From Gammaproteobacteria bacterium (lineage in GTDB: Bacteria; Pseudomonadota; Gammaproteobacteria; SZUA-229), in NCBI GenBank assembly GCA_030595325.1, contig JAUVDN010000007.1:1-43784 (forward strand): a DNA stretch of 43,784 bases, written 5' to 3'. The notes under the pieces are model-generated. The model saw only the letters and a program-made list of their open reading frames with translations, had not been told where the DNA came from and did no database searches. The position numbers were made by a program, and so were the translations under genes. Numbering within the stretch: position 1 is the first letter of the stretch; the number at the start of each line of letters is the position of its first letter. Shown here piece by piece: positions 33,784 through 41,680 of this stretch.

Positions 33784-34158
33784 ATGCAAGCAAATGAACT
33801 ATCAGCAGATGACCTTAAATTAACGTCAGCTGCTCAACAAAAAATGGCTGAACTACTCGGCACTGTAGATGGCGATATTGCTGGCATCCGTATCTATTCA
33901 CAAGCAGGTGGCTGCAGCGGTATGAGCTTTGGCATGACATTTTCTGAAAGACTGGAAGAACATGATCTCGTTCGTGACAATGAAGGCGTAAACTTAATTG
34001 TAGCTCCAGACACTATCGAGCTTCTGCGCGGAGCAGAGATCGACTATGTTGATAACGGTGATGGCAGCCCATCATTCGTCTTTAATAATGTACCTGAGCC
34101 AGAAAGTGCCGGCGGTTGCGGAACCTGCCCGTCATCACAAGGTGGTGGCTGTAGTTAA
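33784..34158 (+). CDS. A-type iron-sulfur carrier (HesB/IscA family)
   Basis: 124 residues. The three conserved Cys that hold the cluster are visible: GGCSGMSFGM, and CGTC near the end of GGCGTCPSSQGG. The C-terminal Gly/Cys-rich tail is longer than in IscA/ErpA. Cytoplasmic scaffold or carrier delivering Fe-S clusters to apoproteins. Stand-alone gene followed by a disrupted palindrome. Confidence 0.88.
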   Translation: MQANELSADDLKLTSAAQQKMAELLGTVDGDIAGIRIYSQAGGCSGMSFGMTFSERLEEHDLVRDNEGVNLIVAPDTIELLRGAEIDYVDNGDGSPSFVFNNVPEPESAGGCGTCPSSQGGGCS

Positions 34159-34164
34159 ATAATA

Positions 34165-34394
34165 GGGGTCAGAACAGAATGGCACTTACTTAAGCTGAAA
34201 AGGCACTTTCTCTCGGTAAATTCGTCATTGCGAGGTACGAAGTAATCTCTGGCAGATAGGCATCAGACACTAATAGATTGCCGCGCTACCGCTCGCAATG
34301 ACGGAGATTTCGGCTTAAGTAAGTGCCATTCGGGTCAGAACACAGTTTTGGCTAATATTAGAAACAATTGTGTTCTGACCCCCATTAAATTTAA
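34165..34394. repeat. Palindrome family member C, split by a miniature transposon
   Basis: Joining the flanks of the insert restores GGGGTCAGAACACA with TGTGTTCTGACCCCC (34368-34382), followed by ATTAAATTTAATT: a long-loop palindrome between the A-type carrier (+) and MYG1 (-). The insert occupies 34177-34331. Confidence 0.7.
34177..34331. mobile_element. 155-bp MITE-like element with perfect inverted ends and 11-bp target duplication
   Basis: The ends GAATGGCACTTACTTAAGC (34177-34195) and GCTTAAGTAAGTGCCATTC (34313-34331) are 19-bp perfect inverted repeats. GGGTCAGAACA is duplicated directly on both sides (34166-34176 and 34332-34342). Inside is a second palindrome, CGTCATTGCGAG (34223-34234) and CTCGCAATGACG (34292-34303), a widespread bacterial repeat sequence. 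No ORF, so movement needs a transposase supplied in trans. An 11-bp duplication would fit the IS4 family; this is inference. Confidence 0.85.
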
Positions 34395-34408
34395 TTTTTA
34401 ACGACTAA

Positions 34409-35278
34409 CTATTCTTCAAGTGCGATAGATGCCATTTTCATCGTGCTTTCAAATGATTCTGCACCCGCAATAAATAAAGCATTATGGCAGAACATGGCAT
34501 CATCAATACCAGTCACTTCTTTAAGCTCTTTATCGGATAAACCTGCCCACTGTTTAGGCAGCGATTTTCTGTCTTTAAATGAACCTAGTTCAACAGGTAC
34601 CGTTTGAATTCTCCATTCGCCAGACTGAGCTGGGTAAACCACGTATAAAGCCTCTTCAGATAAGGCGTGAACCGTTCTTTTCCACGGGGTATATTTTTCT
34701 AATACAATCACTCTTGGATCTTCTGCATTATCAATAGCTTTAGCCACAATTGCTTTCGCACTAATGCCACCGTTAGCAGATGCAATAAATCGTGTTAAAA
34801 CACGCGATGCAAAATCAACCGCTTCATCAAAACAGGCATCAAATTGACTATCTTCTTGCCAGGTCGGGTTAAACATTGAAATAGTTTGGCTAAGGCTAAT
34901 ACCTTTAGAAACACCTTCGACATGACCACAATCGATGGCATCAATCGTTGATACAAGACCAGTATCAACTGCATTTACTACGTCCTGATTACCCTGGCAT
35001 ATCTCTAAACCATATTTCTGCCAAATCAAACCAAATGAGGAATAAGGAATACCATTTTCGCGCTCACCTGCACCACCACGTTGATGATGATCAAAACGGT
35101 CTGCATCCGCATCATATATACCACCGACATCAACCACAATGTCTGCATTAGCGATAAGTTCTAAATCGCGCGTGCGAATGAGCTTAAAAGCAGGGAATAC
35201 GCCCTTAAGTGCAGCGATACTGAAGACATCGTCTGCATGGAAATTACCGTTGTGAGTTGCTATCGTTTTATCATTCAT
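34409..35278 (-). CDS. MYG1-family protein (predicted metal-dependent hydrolase)
   Basis: 289 residues. ATHNGNFHADDVFSIAALKG, ADIVVDVGGIYDADADRFDHH and the downstream TGLVSTIDAIDCGHVEG are the metal-binding and DHH-like motifs of this family; eukaryotic MYG1 is a 3'-5' RNA exonuclease. The bacterial function is not established. The C-terminus is complete. Confidence 0.9.
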   Translation of the reverse strand: MNDKTIATHNGNFHADDVFSIAALKGVFPAFKLIRTRDLELIANADIVVDVGGIYDADADRFDHHQRGGAGERENGIPYSSFGLIWQKYGLEICQGNQDVVNAVDTGLVSTIDAIDCGHVEGVSKGISLSQTISMFNPTWQEDSQFDACFDEAVDFASRVLTRFIASANGGISAKAIVAKAIDNAEDPRVIVLEKYTPWKRTVHALSEEALYVVYPAQSGEWRIQTVPVELGSFKDRKSLPKQWAGLSDKELKEVTGIDDAMFCHNALFIAGAESFESTMKMASIALEE

Positions 35279-35454
35279 TGGTTTTGCGTTTTGTTATATA
35301 AAGAGATGAAGGTGTTGCAAGCTCAACTTTAATGCTTTGAAGATATTTCATCATCAAGTTTAATAAGCAAAAAAACTGAGAGCGGATTTTATACGAAGAC
35401 AGCTAACTAAAACAGCTGATATTTAGAGGGACAATGGATGCACAGAGATTATAT

Positions 35455-35486
35455 TTTATATCTCCCCGCCCCCTTTAATTCTTAAT
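35455..35486 (-). terminator. Lone right arm of palindrome family after rhodanese
   Basis: ATCTCCCCGCCCCCTTTAATT lies just past the stop of the leftward rhodanese, with only a weak GAGAT/ATCTC pairing at 35445-35465. It resembles the right arms of family A and may act as a weak terminator. Confidence 0.4.
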
Positions 35487-35488
35487 TA

Positions 35489-35941
35489 TTATTTAACAAG
35501 GGTATTACCGGCTTTAATCCATTCATTAAGTTTTATGTCAGTTCGATAAACCCCGGTGAAACCCAAATCGCGTAGCGACTTAGTTGCCAGGGCACAACGA
35601 CTGCCGGCCTTGCAATAGAGGTACATCTTCTGCTCCATTCTGGTCTTGTCAGGATAGCCAACTTTTCCCCAGATCTTAAACTCGATAACACCTCTGGGGA
35701 TATTTATAGCACTGGGCACGTGCCCATCGGCAAATTCGTTAGGTTCACGCACATCAATAATCCAAATTGCAGGATCGTCAATAGCCGCTTTGAACTGATC
35801 AAGAGTTACAACAGGTGTCGCCTTTTTAGCTGCGACAACGATGTCCACCAATATTTGTGGATGCTTACCCGCATTCACCGCTAATGGTGATGTAAAGACT
35901 AGAAGTAAAACCAGTAACTGAGTAAATTTACACTGTTTCAT
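35489..35941 (-). CDS. Exported rhodanese-like protein
   Basis: About 150 residues from ATG 35941, which is eight bases after GGGAG; the in-frame start at 35956 is rejected. Signal peptide ends LAVNAGKH. The rhodanese domain has IIDVREPNEFADGHVPSAIN and active-site loop YCKAGSRCALATKSL with the catalytic Cys and a second Cys five residues on. Periplasmic sulfur carrier or transferase; partner unknown. Confidence 0.88.
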   Translation of the reverse strand: MKQCKFTQLLVLLLVFTSPLAVNAGKHPQILVDIVVAAKKATPVVTLDQFKAAIDDPAIWIIDVREPNEFADGHVPSAINIPRGVIEFKIWGKVGYPDKTRMEQKMYLYCKAGSRCALATKSLRDLGFTGVYRTDIKLNEWIKAGNTLVK

Positions 35942-36072
35942 TACAGACTCCCTCAACTTAGTTGCTCATATTTAAGCTTCGATGTATTCATCGAAGCCAC
36001 TCAAATAAATGCTAACGCCATCAATTACTAGAGATGTTGATATTAATCAAAATATAAGATAATTAGGGGCAG

Positions 36073-36100
36073 ATAAAAAAAGGAGACGGAGGAGTTATTT
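36073..36100. repeat. Lone left arm of palindrome family
   Basis: An A-run followed by GGAGACGGAGGAGTTATT matches the left arm of family A, but the right arm is missing; the 3' end of the hydrolase gene follows directly. Confidence 0.45.
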
Positions 36101-36107
36101 TTTATTC

Positions 36108-36869
36108 TTAAAGCTTGGCTGAATTCAGAAACTTACTGACCGCTTGCCAGTAATCCTCACTATCGTCGTATTTGTTCCACAACGCTCTGGAGCCATGTCG
36201 ACCAGCTGTTGCAGGAATGAAACTTGTTTTTGTTTTAGTTGGAATAGCCTCATAAATAACATTCCAGCTATCCACTTCATTTTTTGATGATGTTATGAAT
36301 GTTGGCGCTTTAATATTTTTTGCAGAATCTCGTATCCATGTTTTGCTTTTTCCTATGTGAGAAAAATACTCTCCCGGTGAGAAAGCAAGCACGCCATCAA
36401 TCAGCTGCGGGTAGTCACCCGCTACTTTGAGCGCCAGCGAGGCCGAATAGGAACTGCCCCAGGCTATTACTTTATTGTGGTTATATTTTTTGCGGGTGTA
36501 CTGTAGTGCAGCAATAAGATCAGGCAAGGCATCAGCATAGTTTGTGCTTAATCCTGCGTTGCTGGCGCGTATCGCCGTTTCATTATCCTTACCCCGCGAA
36601 TATTCTCCAGAGCGCAAGTCAACGGCAATACAGTTAAAACCAAGCTTGTTTAGCCGTGGTGCAATTTCGTTATATTCACCGCGGCTCGATCCAGCTTGAT
36701 GAAATAATACAATGATAGGCGTGGTGTCTATCGGGTGTGAAAAATAGGTGTCTGCTGTTATCAATAAATTATCAGCTGACTTAAAGTCTATGACAATACT
36801 TTCCGATGCATGAGAGACGGTAGAGAACAAAATTAAGAAGCAGCTAGTCAGTAGGTTTCGTAACAGCAT
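36108..36869 (-). CDS. Exported alpha/beta hydrolase, dienelactone-hydrolase-like
   Basis: 253 residues with a signal peptide ending VSHASES. Nucleophile elbow AWGSSYSAS (G-x-S-x-S) supplies the catalytic Ser; VLFHQAGSSRGEY carries the oxyanion region; the final His is probably in TAGRHGSRALW. Substrate not clear. GAGGACAATAAAC precedes the ATG. Confidence 0.78.
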   Translation of the reverse strand: MLLRNLLTSCFLILFSTVSHASESIVIDFKSADNLLITADTYFSHPIDTTPIIVLFHQAGSSRGEYNEIAPRLNKLGFNCIAVDLRSGEYSRGKDNETAIRASNAGLSTNYADALPDLIAALQYTRKKYNHNKVIAWGSSYSASLALKVAGDYPQLIDGVLAFSPGEYFSHIGKSKTWIRDSAKNIKAPTFITSSKNEVDSWNVIYEAIPTKTKTSFIPATAGRHGSRALWNKYDDSEDYWQAVSKFLNSAKL

Positions 36870-36913
36870 GTTTATTGTCCTCAGTAGGTGATAATACGAA
36901 TGTTGTGAAATTA

Positions 36914-36966
36914 TTAAAGGAGGAAGAAGTGGTTAAACTGTAACCCCTCAGTCCCGTTTAACTTTA
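36914..36966. terminator. Imperfect palindrome between two leftward genes
   Basis: Inner stem GTGGTTA and TAACCCC around AACTG, with AAAGGAGG on the left and CCCGTTTAAC on the right. It resembles a degenerate family member and follows the spermidine-synthase-like gene on the minus strand. Confidence 0.45.
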
Positions 36967-36986
36967 TTTCTTTAATTTTTACTGCT

Positions 36987-37682
36987 TTATTTTTTATGTC
37001 TGGCCAGGTAAATAGTATGACGACTACCTTTACCTTTATGTGCCCTAACGGTTTTAGCTTTAACCTTAAAACCAACTTTTTTCAGTTGCAAAGTGAATTT
37101 TGGATCATGCCATGCTGACCATATAGCTAACATGCCACCAGGACGAAGCGTTTGTCGAATAGCCTGTAAGCTTTCGATTGAATATAGATAGTTATTGTCG
37201 GCTTGTGTAAAACCCTCCGGGCCGTTATCAACATCTAATAAAACAGCATCATAAGTAGCTTGCTCTGCTTCGACTTGCTTTACTTTAAACAGTTCAGCCA
37301 CATCACCCAGGTGCACCACAACCCTATCATCATCAAGCGGCCTACCCGCACATTCGCCCAATGGACCTTTATTCCATTCAACAACTTCGGGTACCAGTTC
37401 AGCAACAACCAGCTGAGAACTTTTTGTTGTTGCTTTGAGCGCGGCGTCCAGAGTGAAGCCCATCCCCAGGCCACCGACTAACACCTTAGACTTCTCTACC
37501 CCTTGAATATGCGCACAACCTAACTCAGCCAGGGCTAACTCAGAACTATGTACTCGGCTGTTCATTAAGTCTCCACGCACACCTTTTAGACTGATAGAAA
37601 AATCATTCCCTTGCTGAGCCAGTCTTAGCTCACCACCGTTATTGGGAATATCGGCTGTACCTAATAATATCTTGGCAATCAT
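36987..37682 (-). CDS. Spermidine synthase-like methyltransferase-fold protein
   Basis: 231 residues. VLVGGLGMGFTLDAAL is the SAM/dcSAM-binding glycine loop and YDAVLLDVDNGPEGF the acidic core typical of the spermidine synthase superfamily. It lacks the N-terminal beta-strand tetramerisation domain of true spermidine synthases. Substrate unknown. Confidence 0.78.
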   Translation of the reverse strand: MIAKILLGTADIPNNGGELRLAQQGNDFSISLKGVRGDLMNSRVHSSELALAELGCAHIQGVEKSKVLVGGLGMGFTLDAALKATTKSSQLVVAELVPEVVEWNKGPLGECAGRPLDDDRVVVHLGDVAELFKVKQVEAEQATYDAVLLDVDNGPEGFTQADNNYLYSIESLQAIRQTLRPGGMLAIWSAWHDPKFTLQLKKVGFKVKAKTVRAHKGKGSRHTIYLARHKK

Positions 37683-37733
37683 AATTTTTTAATTTAAGAG
37701 TGGAGGGCTAAAAATGAAACGTAGTATCAATGG

Positions 37734-37770
37734 GAGACAGACCACGTTTTTACATTAATCATGGTCTGCC
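37734..37770. repeat. Imperfect palindrome near the spermidine-synthase-like gene
   Basis: CAGACCA and TGGTCTG pair around a 17-base AT-rich loop, flanked by GGGAGA and CCCT. A lone left arm (AAGAGTGGAGGGC) lies at about 37696-37708. It separates two leftward genes and could terminate the upstream one. Confidence 0.4.
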
Positions 37771-37801
37771 CTGTATTATATTCTGATGATTATTATTTAA
37801 T

Positions 37802-38185
37802 TTAATGCTTCACCTCATGCCCTTTAGAATCCCCAAAATGATGTACACCACCTTCCAGGCAATCATCATAGATAATCTCTTTTTCTGACATGCAACTCAA
37901 GAAATTTTTAACAGATGTCCAGCTACACAGTACTTCCCGCTCATCATTAAGCGCGACAATTTCACCTGTGATTCCATTAATACAAAACAGATCATGCCAG
38001 TCACCGTAAAACGGTATTAACGACTCATCTACTTCCCATTCTAGTCTAAGCTCTAATCCTTTCTCGATTTCTTCCCATGACCAGAACGGCATAGCGAGTG
38101 CTTCTAGCTCGGCATTAAAATAGATTGAGGCATATTTTTTGTTCAGGCTTTCGGCTTGCTTCAAAAATTTTATATAGTCTTTCAT
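37802..38185 (-). CDS. SUKH/SMI1-KNR4-like protein
   Basis: 127 residues, acidic, cytoplasmic. LIPFYGDWHDLFCINGITGE followed by IVALNDEREV is the SMI1/KNR4 (SUKH) core seen in many toxin-immunity proteins. It lies 24 bases after the RelE-like gene on the same strand, so they may form a unit, though SUKH proteins usually guard against other toxins. Confidence 0.65.
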   Translation of the reverse strand: MKDYIKFLKQAESLNKKYASIYFNAELEALAMPFWSWEEIEKGLELRLEWEVDESLIPFYGDWHDLFCINGITGEIVALNDEREVLCSWTSVKNFLSCMSEKEIIYDDCLEGGVHHFGDSKGHEVKH

Positions 38186-38209
38186 TATTATTAATCGTGG
38201 CGACCACTA

Positions 38210-38614
38210 TTATTCTTTTTCATTTAGCAATGCTGATTGCTTATCCCAACTGACTGTTTCAAGACATTCTAGCATTTGATAAATTGCAATTGCTTGCCGA
38301 GCGTCTTTTGCTGGTGTTTTTCTTGTGGATTTCAAAAATGCGTGAATAATTTTTAAATTACCGTCTTTTGATTTAGAAAAAAGCACCCTTGCTGATTCTT
38401 TACCATTATCAACTCTGAGCTTATAAATAGTGCCTTTATATTTCCAAATTTTTGAATTTAAAGATTTAAGATGTTTGCCATGATAAACATCTCCATGCTG
38501 CACATAAGATTTAAACTTGTTATATATCTTAATGCAAAGCCTTTCCGATATTCCGTCAAAAAACAAATATAAAGGGCGAGTCATTTTATTTTTTTCGACT
38601 AAAAGTATATTCAT
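38210..38614 (-). CDS. RelE/HigB-like toxin-type protein
   Basis: 134 residues as read from ATG 38614 (MTRPLYL at 38584 is an alternative start). KIWKYKGTIYKLRVDNGKES, ARVLFSKSKDGNLKIIHAFL and KSTRKTPAKDARQAI match the phage Gp49/HigB-like branch of RelE-superfamily mRNA interferases. No helix-turn-helix antitoxin gene is next to it on either side. It precedes the SUKH-like gene. Confidence 0.68.
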   Translation of the reverse strand: MNILLVEKNKMTRPLYLFFDGISERLCIKIYNKFKSYVQHGDVYHGKHLKSLNSKIWKYKGTIYKLRVDNGKESARVLFSKSKDGNLKIIHAFLKSTRKTPAKDARQAIAIYQMLECLETVSWDKQSALLNEKE

Positions 38615-38702
38615 AATACTCGCGATTAAAAAATCAATATCAAGTCAATTTTAATCGTAATTACTCGGTATTGCTAACGTTCGAGTTAATCAAGCAGGTA
38701 CA

Positions 38703-38745
38703 TACCCCTTTTTATATTAATAGTGGCCCGTCCCCTTTAATTCCT
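38703..38745. repeat. Lone right arms of palindrome family
   Basis: CCCCTTTTTATATTAATA and GTGGCCCGTCCCCTTTAATT lie in tandem upstream of the DsrE gene at 38799. No matching left arm is present. Confidence 0.4.
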
Positions 38746-38798
38746 CAGGTTGTTTTTACACGTTATATCATTAAACTTAACTTATATGAGGAGAAAAC

Positions 38799-39302
38799 AT
38801 GAGATTTCTTATTGTTATGCTTCTATTCGTTTTATCCTTTACATGTTTCGCCGAAGGCGCAACTCGTGTCCAGACCCCTTACGCTGAACAAAAAGTTATC
38901 TACGACTTTTATTTTGATGAACCAGAAAAAATCAATTCGGCTCTTTACTGGATTCGCTCATTGATGAACCCTTTAGGTGATGACCCATATAACTATGCGC
39001 CTGAAATGATGGACATTGTGGTTATCATTCACGGCACTGAAATCGTCACCCTGGCCCAGCATAATTATGAAAAATATAAGAATGCGGTTGAGCGCATGAG
39101 GTATTACTCAGAACTCGGCGTCAAATTCAGAGTTTGCGGACTTGCAGCAGAAGACTATGGGTACATCGATAAAGATTTTTACGACTTTATCGAAGTCGCA
39201 CCCTCCGCAATTACTGAACTTTCTCACTGGCAGCAACAGGGGTACTCTCTGATTACCCCGGTAGTTATGGATAAAAAATATTCAATTGAAGAAATCCGCT
39301 GA
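38799..39302 (+). CDS. Exported DsrE-family protein
   Basis: 167 residues with a signal peptide ending TCFAEGA. The body is DsrE/F-like: YNYAPEMMDIVVIIHGTEIV with the conserved H-G and the ELGVKFRVCGLAAEDYGY with a candidate active-site Cys. GAGGAGAAAAC precedes the ATG. Likely periplasmic sulfur-related protein; true substrate unknown. It faces the second DsrE gene. Confidence 0.8.
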   Translation: MRFLIVMLLFVLSFTCFAEGATRVQTPYAEQKVIYDFYFDEPEKINSALYWIRSLMNPLGDDPYNYAPEMMDIVVIIHGTEIVTLAQHNYEKYKNAVERMRYYSELGVKFRVCGLAAEDYGYIDKDFYDFIEVAPSAITELSHWQQQGYSLITPVVMDKKYSIEEIR

Positions 39303-39315
39303 GAAAAAATTAAAA

Positions 39316-39346
39316 AAGGCAGGTGCCGTTAATCCCCTGCCTCGCG
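39316..39346 (+). terminator. Hairpin after the DsrE gene
   Basis: AGGCAGG and CCTGCCT pair around a loop of about 12 bases. It lies about 15 bases past the DsrE stop. No long T-run follows. Confidence 0.5.
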
Positions 39347-39379
39347 ATGTCCTAAATTGTGGATTATTGAATTTTACGT

Positions 39380-39472
39380 CTACTTAATTTGACGTCTACC
39401 TAGCTCGATCAAACCAATCAGCCCAGACCCCATCAACCACAACGCCCCCGGAATCGGTACCGCAGATACGGT
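39380..39472 (-). pseudogene. Orphan PEP-CTERM sorting tail
   Basis: On the minus strand VPIPGALWLMGSGLIGLIEL and then GRRQIK stop: the VPxPGALWLM motif, a hydrophobic segment and a basic end of a PEP-CTERM protein. A stop (TAA, 39473-39475) precedes it at once, so no body of the gene remains. Immediately upstream lies GGGTCTGACACATTTAATTC (plus-strand reading), resembling an arm of the palindrome family. A protein-sorting exosortase should exist or have existed elsewhere in the genome. Confidence 0.72.
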
Positions 39473-39532
39473 TTATTTGTGAAATGGGTCTGACACATTT
39501 AATTCTATGGGGGGCTGACCCGATTGATTTAT

Positions 39533-39961
39533 CTAATATGTTAATACCGTCGTATCATCTGCGAACAGCGCTGACAATGCACCTGTAAATTTAATACCAT
39601 CGATAACATCGTCTTCTTCAAATCCGCCAACATTTTTCATACACATCTTACATGCGATGACCTGGCCGCCAGACTTCATAAATGCCTGCAACATGTCGGG
39701 AATGGTCTTGCCATTAGCGTAGGCATTCTGCGGAATATTCTTGTCTGCCCACCTAACACCCTGAGCACTTAAAAATATTGTCACCTGGATATCTTTGGTA
39801 CTCAGTACTTTGTTACTGATGCTGACAGCCATAGCCGCACGATCCAGATCATCTGACACCAGATTAACGAAAAGCTTTTTATCATCGTCATCAGCAAACG
39901 CTATCGAATTAACGCCAAAAGACATAAAAGCAAGTAATGCAAAAGATAATATTTTCTTCAT
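39533..39961 (-). CDS. Exported DsrE-family protein
   Basis: 142 residues with a signal peptide ending SIAFADDD. LFVNLVSDDLDRAAMAVSIS, VTIFLSAQGVRWAD and the conserved Cys pair in VIACKMCMKNVGG mark a DsrE/peroxiredoxin-like sulfur-carrier fold. It may accept persulfide sulfur in periplasm. Second of two exported DsrE proteins, in opposite orientation to the first. Confidence 0.85.
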   Translation of the reverse strand: MKKILSFALLAFMSFGVNSIAFADDDDKKLFVNLVSDDLDRAAMAVSISNKVLSTKDIQVTIFLSAQGVRWADKNIPQNAYANGKTIPDMLQAFMKSGGQVIACKMCMKNVGGFEEDDVIDGIKFTGALSALFADDTTVLTY

Positions 39962-40075
39962 AACTAAAGACCTTGTTGAAATTTAATGAATAACTATATA
40001 AATAGTTGGTATTAAATTTTCAACGGTTTCCAGCTTAGTTACTATGATATTTATCAACAAAATAGAGTAAGACAA

Positions 40076-40124
40076 AAAAAAGGAGCCTATTTAAATATTA
40101 AGTGTAAAGGAGACAGCCACCTTT
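40076..40124. repeat. Degenerate palindrome arms
   Basis: An A-run with GGAGCC, and then AAAGG...CCTTT, lie just past the FAD monooxygenase gene on the minus strand. They look like decayed family members and may weakly terminate it. Confidence 0.35.
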
Positions 40125-40132
40125 AGTTGTTG

Positions 40133-41665
40133 TTAATTTTCTTTTCTCTTTAGACACCGCCCTCTCGGTTCGTCGCCCTCATGGAGCACGATGTCGGAAT
40201 GCAGGAACTGTGCAGCCTCTGCTGAATCTTTCACTTTCGTCGCACTACGTTGCAACATTTCTGACTCAAATTCAGTTAACACGCTTTTCCTCACGCCTGC
40301 TTCCTTCCATTTAGAGTAGGGACCGCATCCTTTTGTGATTCCCCGAGCCAGCGCCAGCGCATCCAGCAGAGCTTGATTCGCACCCTGCCCTTTGAATGGG
40401 CTCATCGGATGAGCGGCATCTCCAATCAGGGTCACTTGCCCCCCTTTCGCCAACAACTCTGGCTCGAGTAGTGCACGGTCATACACAGGATAACCAGAAA
40501 CCTGAGTCACCATGGTTGCCGCTAAAATTTGAGGAATGGGATCGTGCCACTGACATCGTCGACATGCTTCTTCCTTGAGTGCTTGAGCGCCTTGCGCACT
40601 CAAAGCCTTAGCTTCATTTTCTGACATTGGGAAGCTAAGTTGCCACATTACCGAGTCTGACGAATAAGGCATCATGTAAATCCGCTCATTGCCATTGGCG
40701 GTTTGAAATACCGTGGCCGAGTCTAGCAAAGAATGATCAAGGCCTTCGATATCAGCACCTTCGCCGCTTTCACCCTTATCTTCACTTTCAAGGTCTGCCA
40801 AAGGACAAATCCCCAAAATCACAATACAGCCTAAGTAATTTAATGGGGAAGCCTCCTCACCAATCAACAGGCTTCGCACCGAACTACGAATGCCGTCTGC
40901 CCCCACCACAAGATCTGCATGGGCGCTCTTCATTTCACCCGCTACTTGAAAGTTTAAATCCACACCTCCGCTCTTACCTTCACCATCGCCTTCTTTAAAA
41001 CCGACCAAATGGTGTCCCCACTGCACCGCATCATGCCCACCTAACTGCTCAAGCAGAGCTAAGCGCAACGACTGCCTGGCTATATGAATATTCGTGCGCT
41101 TCGGTGACGTTTTCGTATCGGACCGCCCCCACTTTCTGATTCCCCACTCAGCAATCACTTTTCCCTCGGTAGTGTGCACCACATGTCTGGTTGAAATCAC
41201 TCCCTCTTCTAACGAGAAGATGCCAAATCCTTCGATCGCTCTACTCGCTTGTTGCAGAGTGAGCCCATAACCCTGCGATCGTGCATCAAAGCCACTGTCG
41301 TGTTCATAAAGAGTGAAGGGAATGCTACGGTGCAAACAAGCAACGGCGAGGGCCACGCCACCTATTCCAGCACCAATGATGGCAACATGAGGGGTGTTTT
41401 CTTTATCTTCTAAAGGAGGAATAGCAGAATGAACCAGGCCAGATCCTTTACAGTTCAAGCATGGTTCGAGGTGACCCCTAGGACGAATTGGAGCCGGTCG
41501 AACAGGAGCAGGACTAACTGGAGCCGTGCCTTCGCACTTCATTTTTTCAAATTGATCCAACTCCCTCTGGTAGCGGAGCCTTACTTTCTTGCGGAGCCGC
41601 TTACTTTTTTTGCCGCGCCCCAGACATTTAGGACAAATAGTCCAGTGATCTTCTTCACTTTTCAC
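40133..41665 (-). CDS. FAD-dependent aromatic-hydroxylase-like protein with DnaJ-type zinc finger
   Basis: 510 residues from GTG 41665. Residues 1-90 hold two CxxCxGxG-type units (CPKCLGRGK at 15-23 and CLNCKGSG near 72-79) separated by a basic and Pro/Arg-rich stretch, like a half DnaJ zinc finger. The rest is a group A FAD monooxygenase: HVAIIGAGIGGVALAVAC, VVGADGIRSSVRSLL and LIGDAAHPMSPFKGQGANQA. The DG motif and GD motif are present, so catalysis is plausible. Composition is visibly richer in G+C than the flanks to the left. A palindrome right arm (41671-41687) lies directly before the start and forms part of its ribosome-binding region. Confidence 0.85.
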   Translation of the reverse strand: MKSEEDHWTICPKCLGRGKKSKRLRKKVRLRYQRELDQFEKMKCEGTAPVSPAPVRPAPIRPRGHLEPCLNCKGSGLVHSAIPPLEDKENTPHVAIIGAGIGGVALAVACLHRSIPFTLYEHDSGFDARSQGYGLTLQQASRAIEGFGIFSLEEGVISTRHVVHTTEGKVIAEWGIRKWGRSDTKTSPKRTNIHIARQSLRLALLEQLGGHDAVQWGHHLVGFKEGDGEGKSGGVDLNFQVAGEMKSAHADLVVGADGIRSSVRSLLIGEEASPLNYLGCIVILGICPLADLESEDKGESGEGADIEGLDHSLLDSATVFQTANGNERIYMMPYSSDSVMWQLSFPMSENEAKALSAQGAQALKEEACRRCQWHDPIPQILAATMVTQVSGYPVYDRALLEPELLAKGGQVTLIGDAAHPMSPFKGQGANQALLDALALARGITKGCGPYSKWKEAGVRKSVLTEFESEMLQRSATKVKDSAEAAQFLHSDIVLHEGDEPRGRCLKRKEN

Positions 41666-41680
41666 CTTTCCACCTGCCCT

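Noticed and set aside
34177-34331. Insert as a small RNA gene
   Set aside because: Perfect terminal repeats and target duplication explain it better as a miniature transposon; no promoter or terminator was seen.
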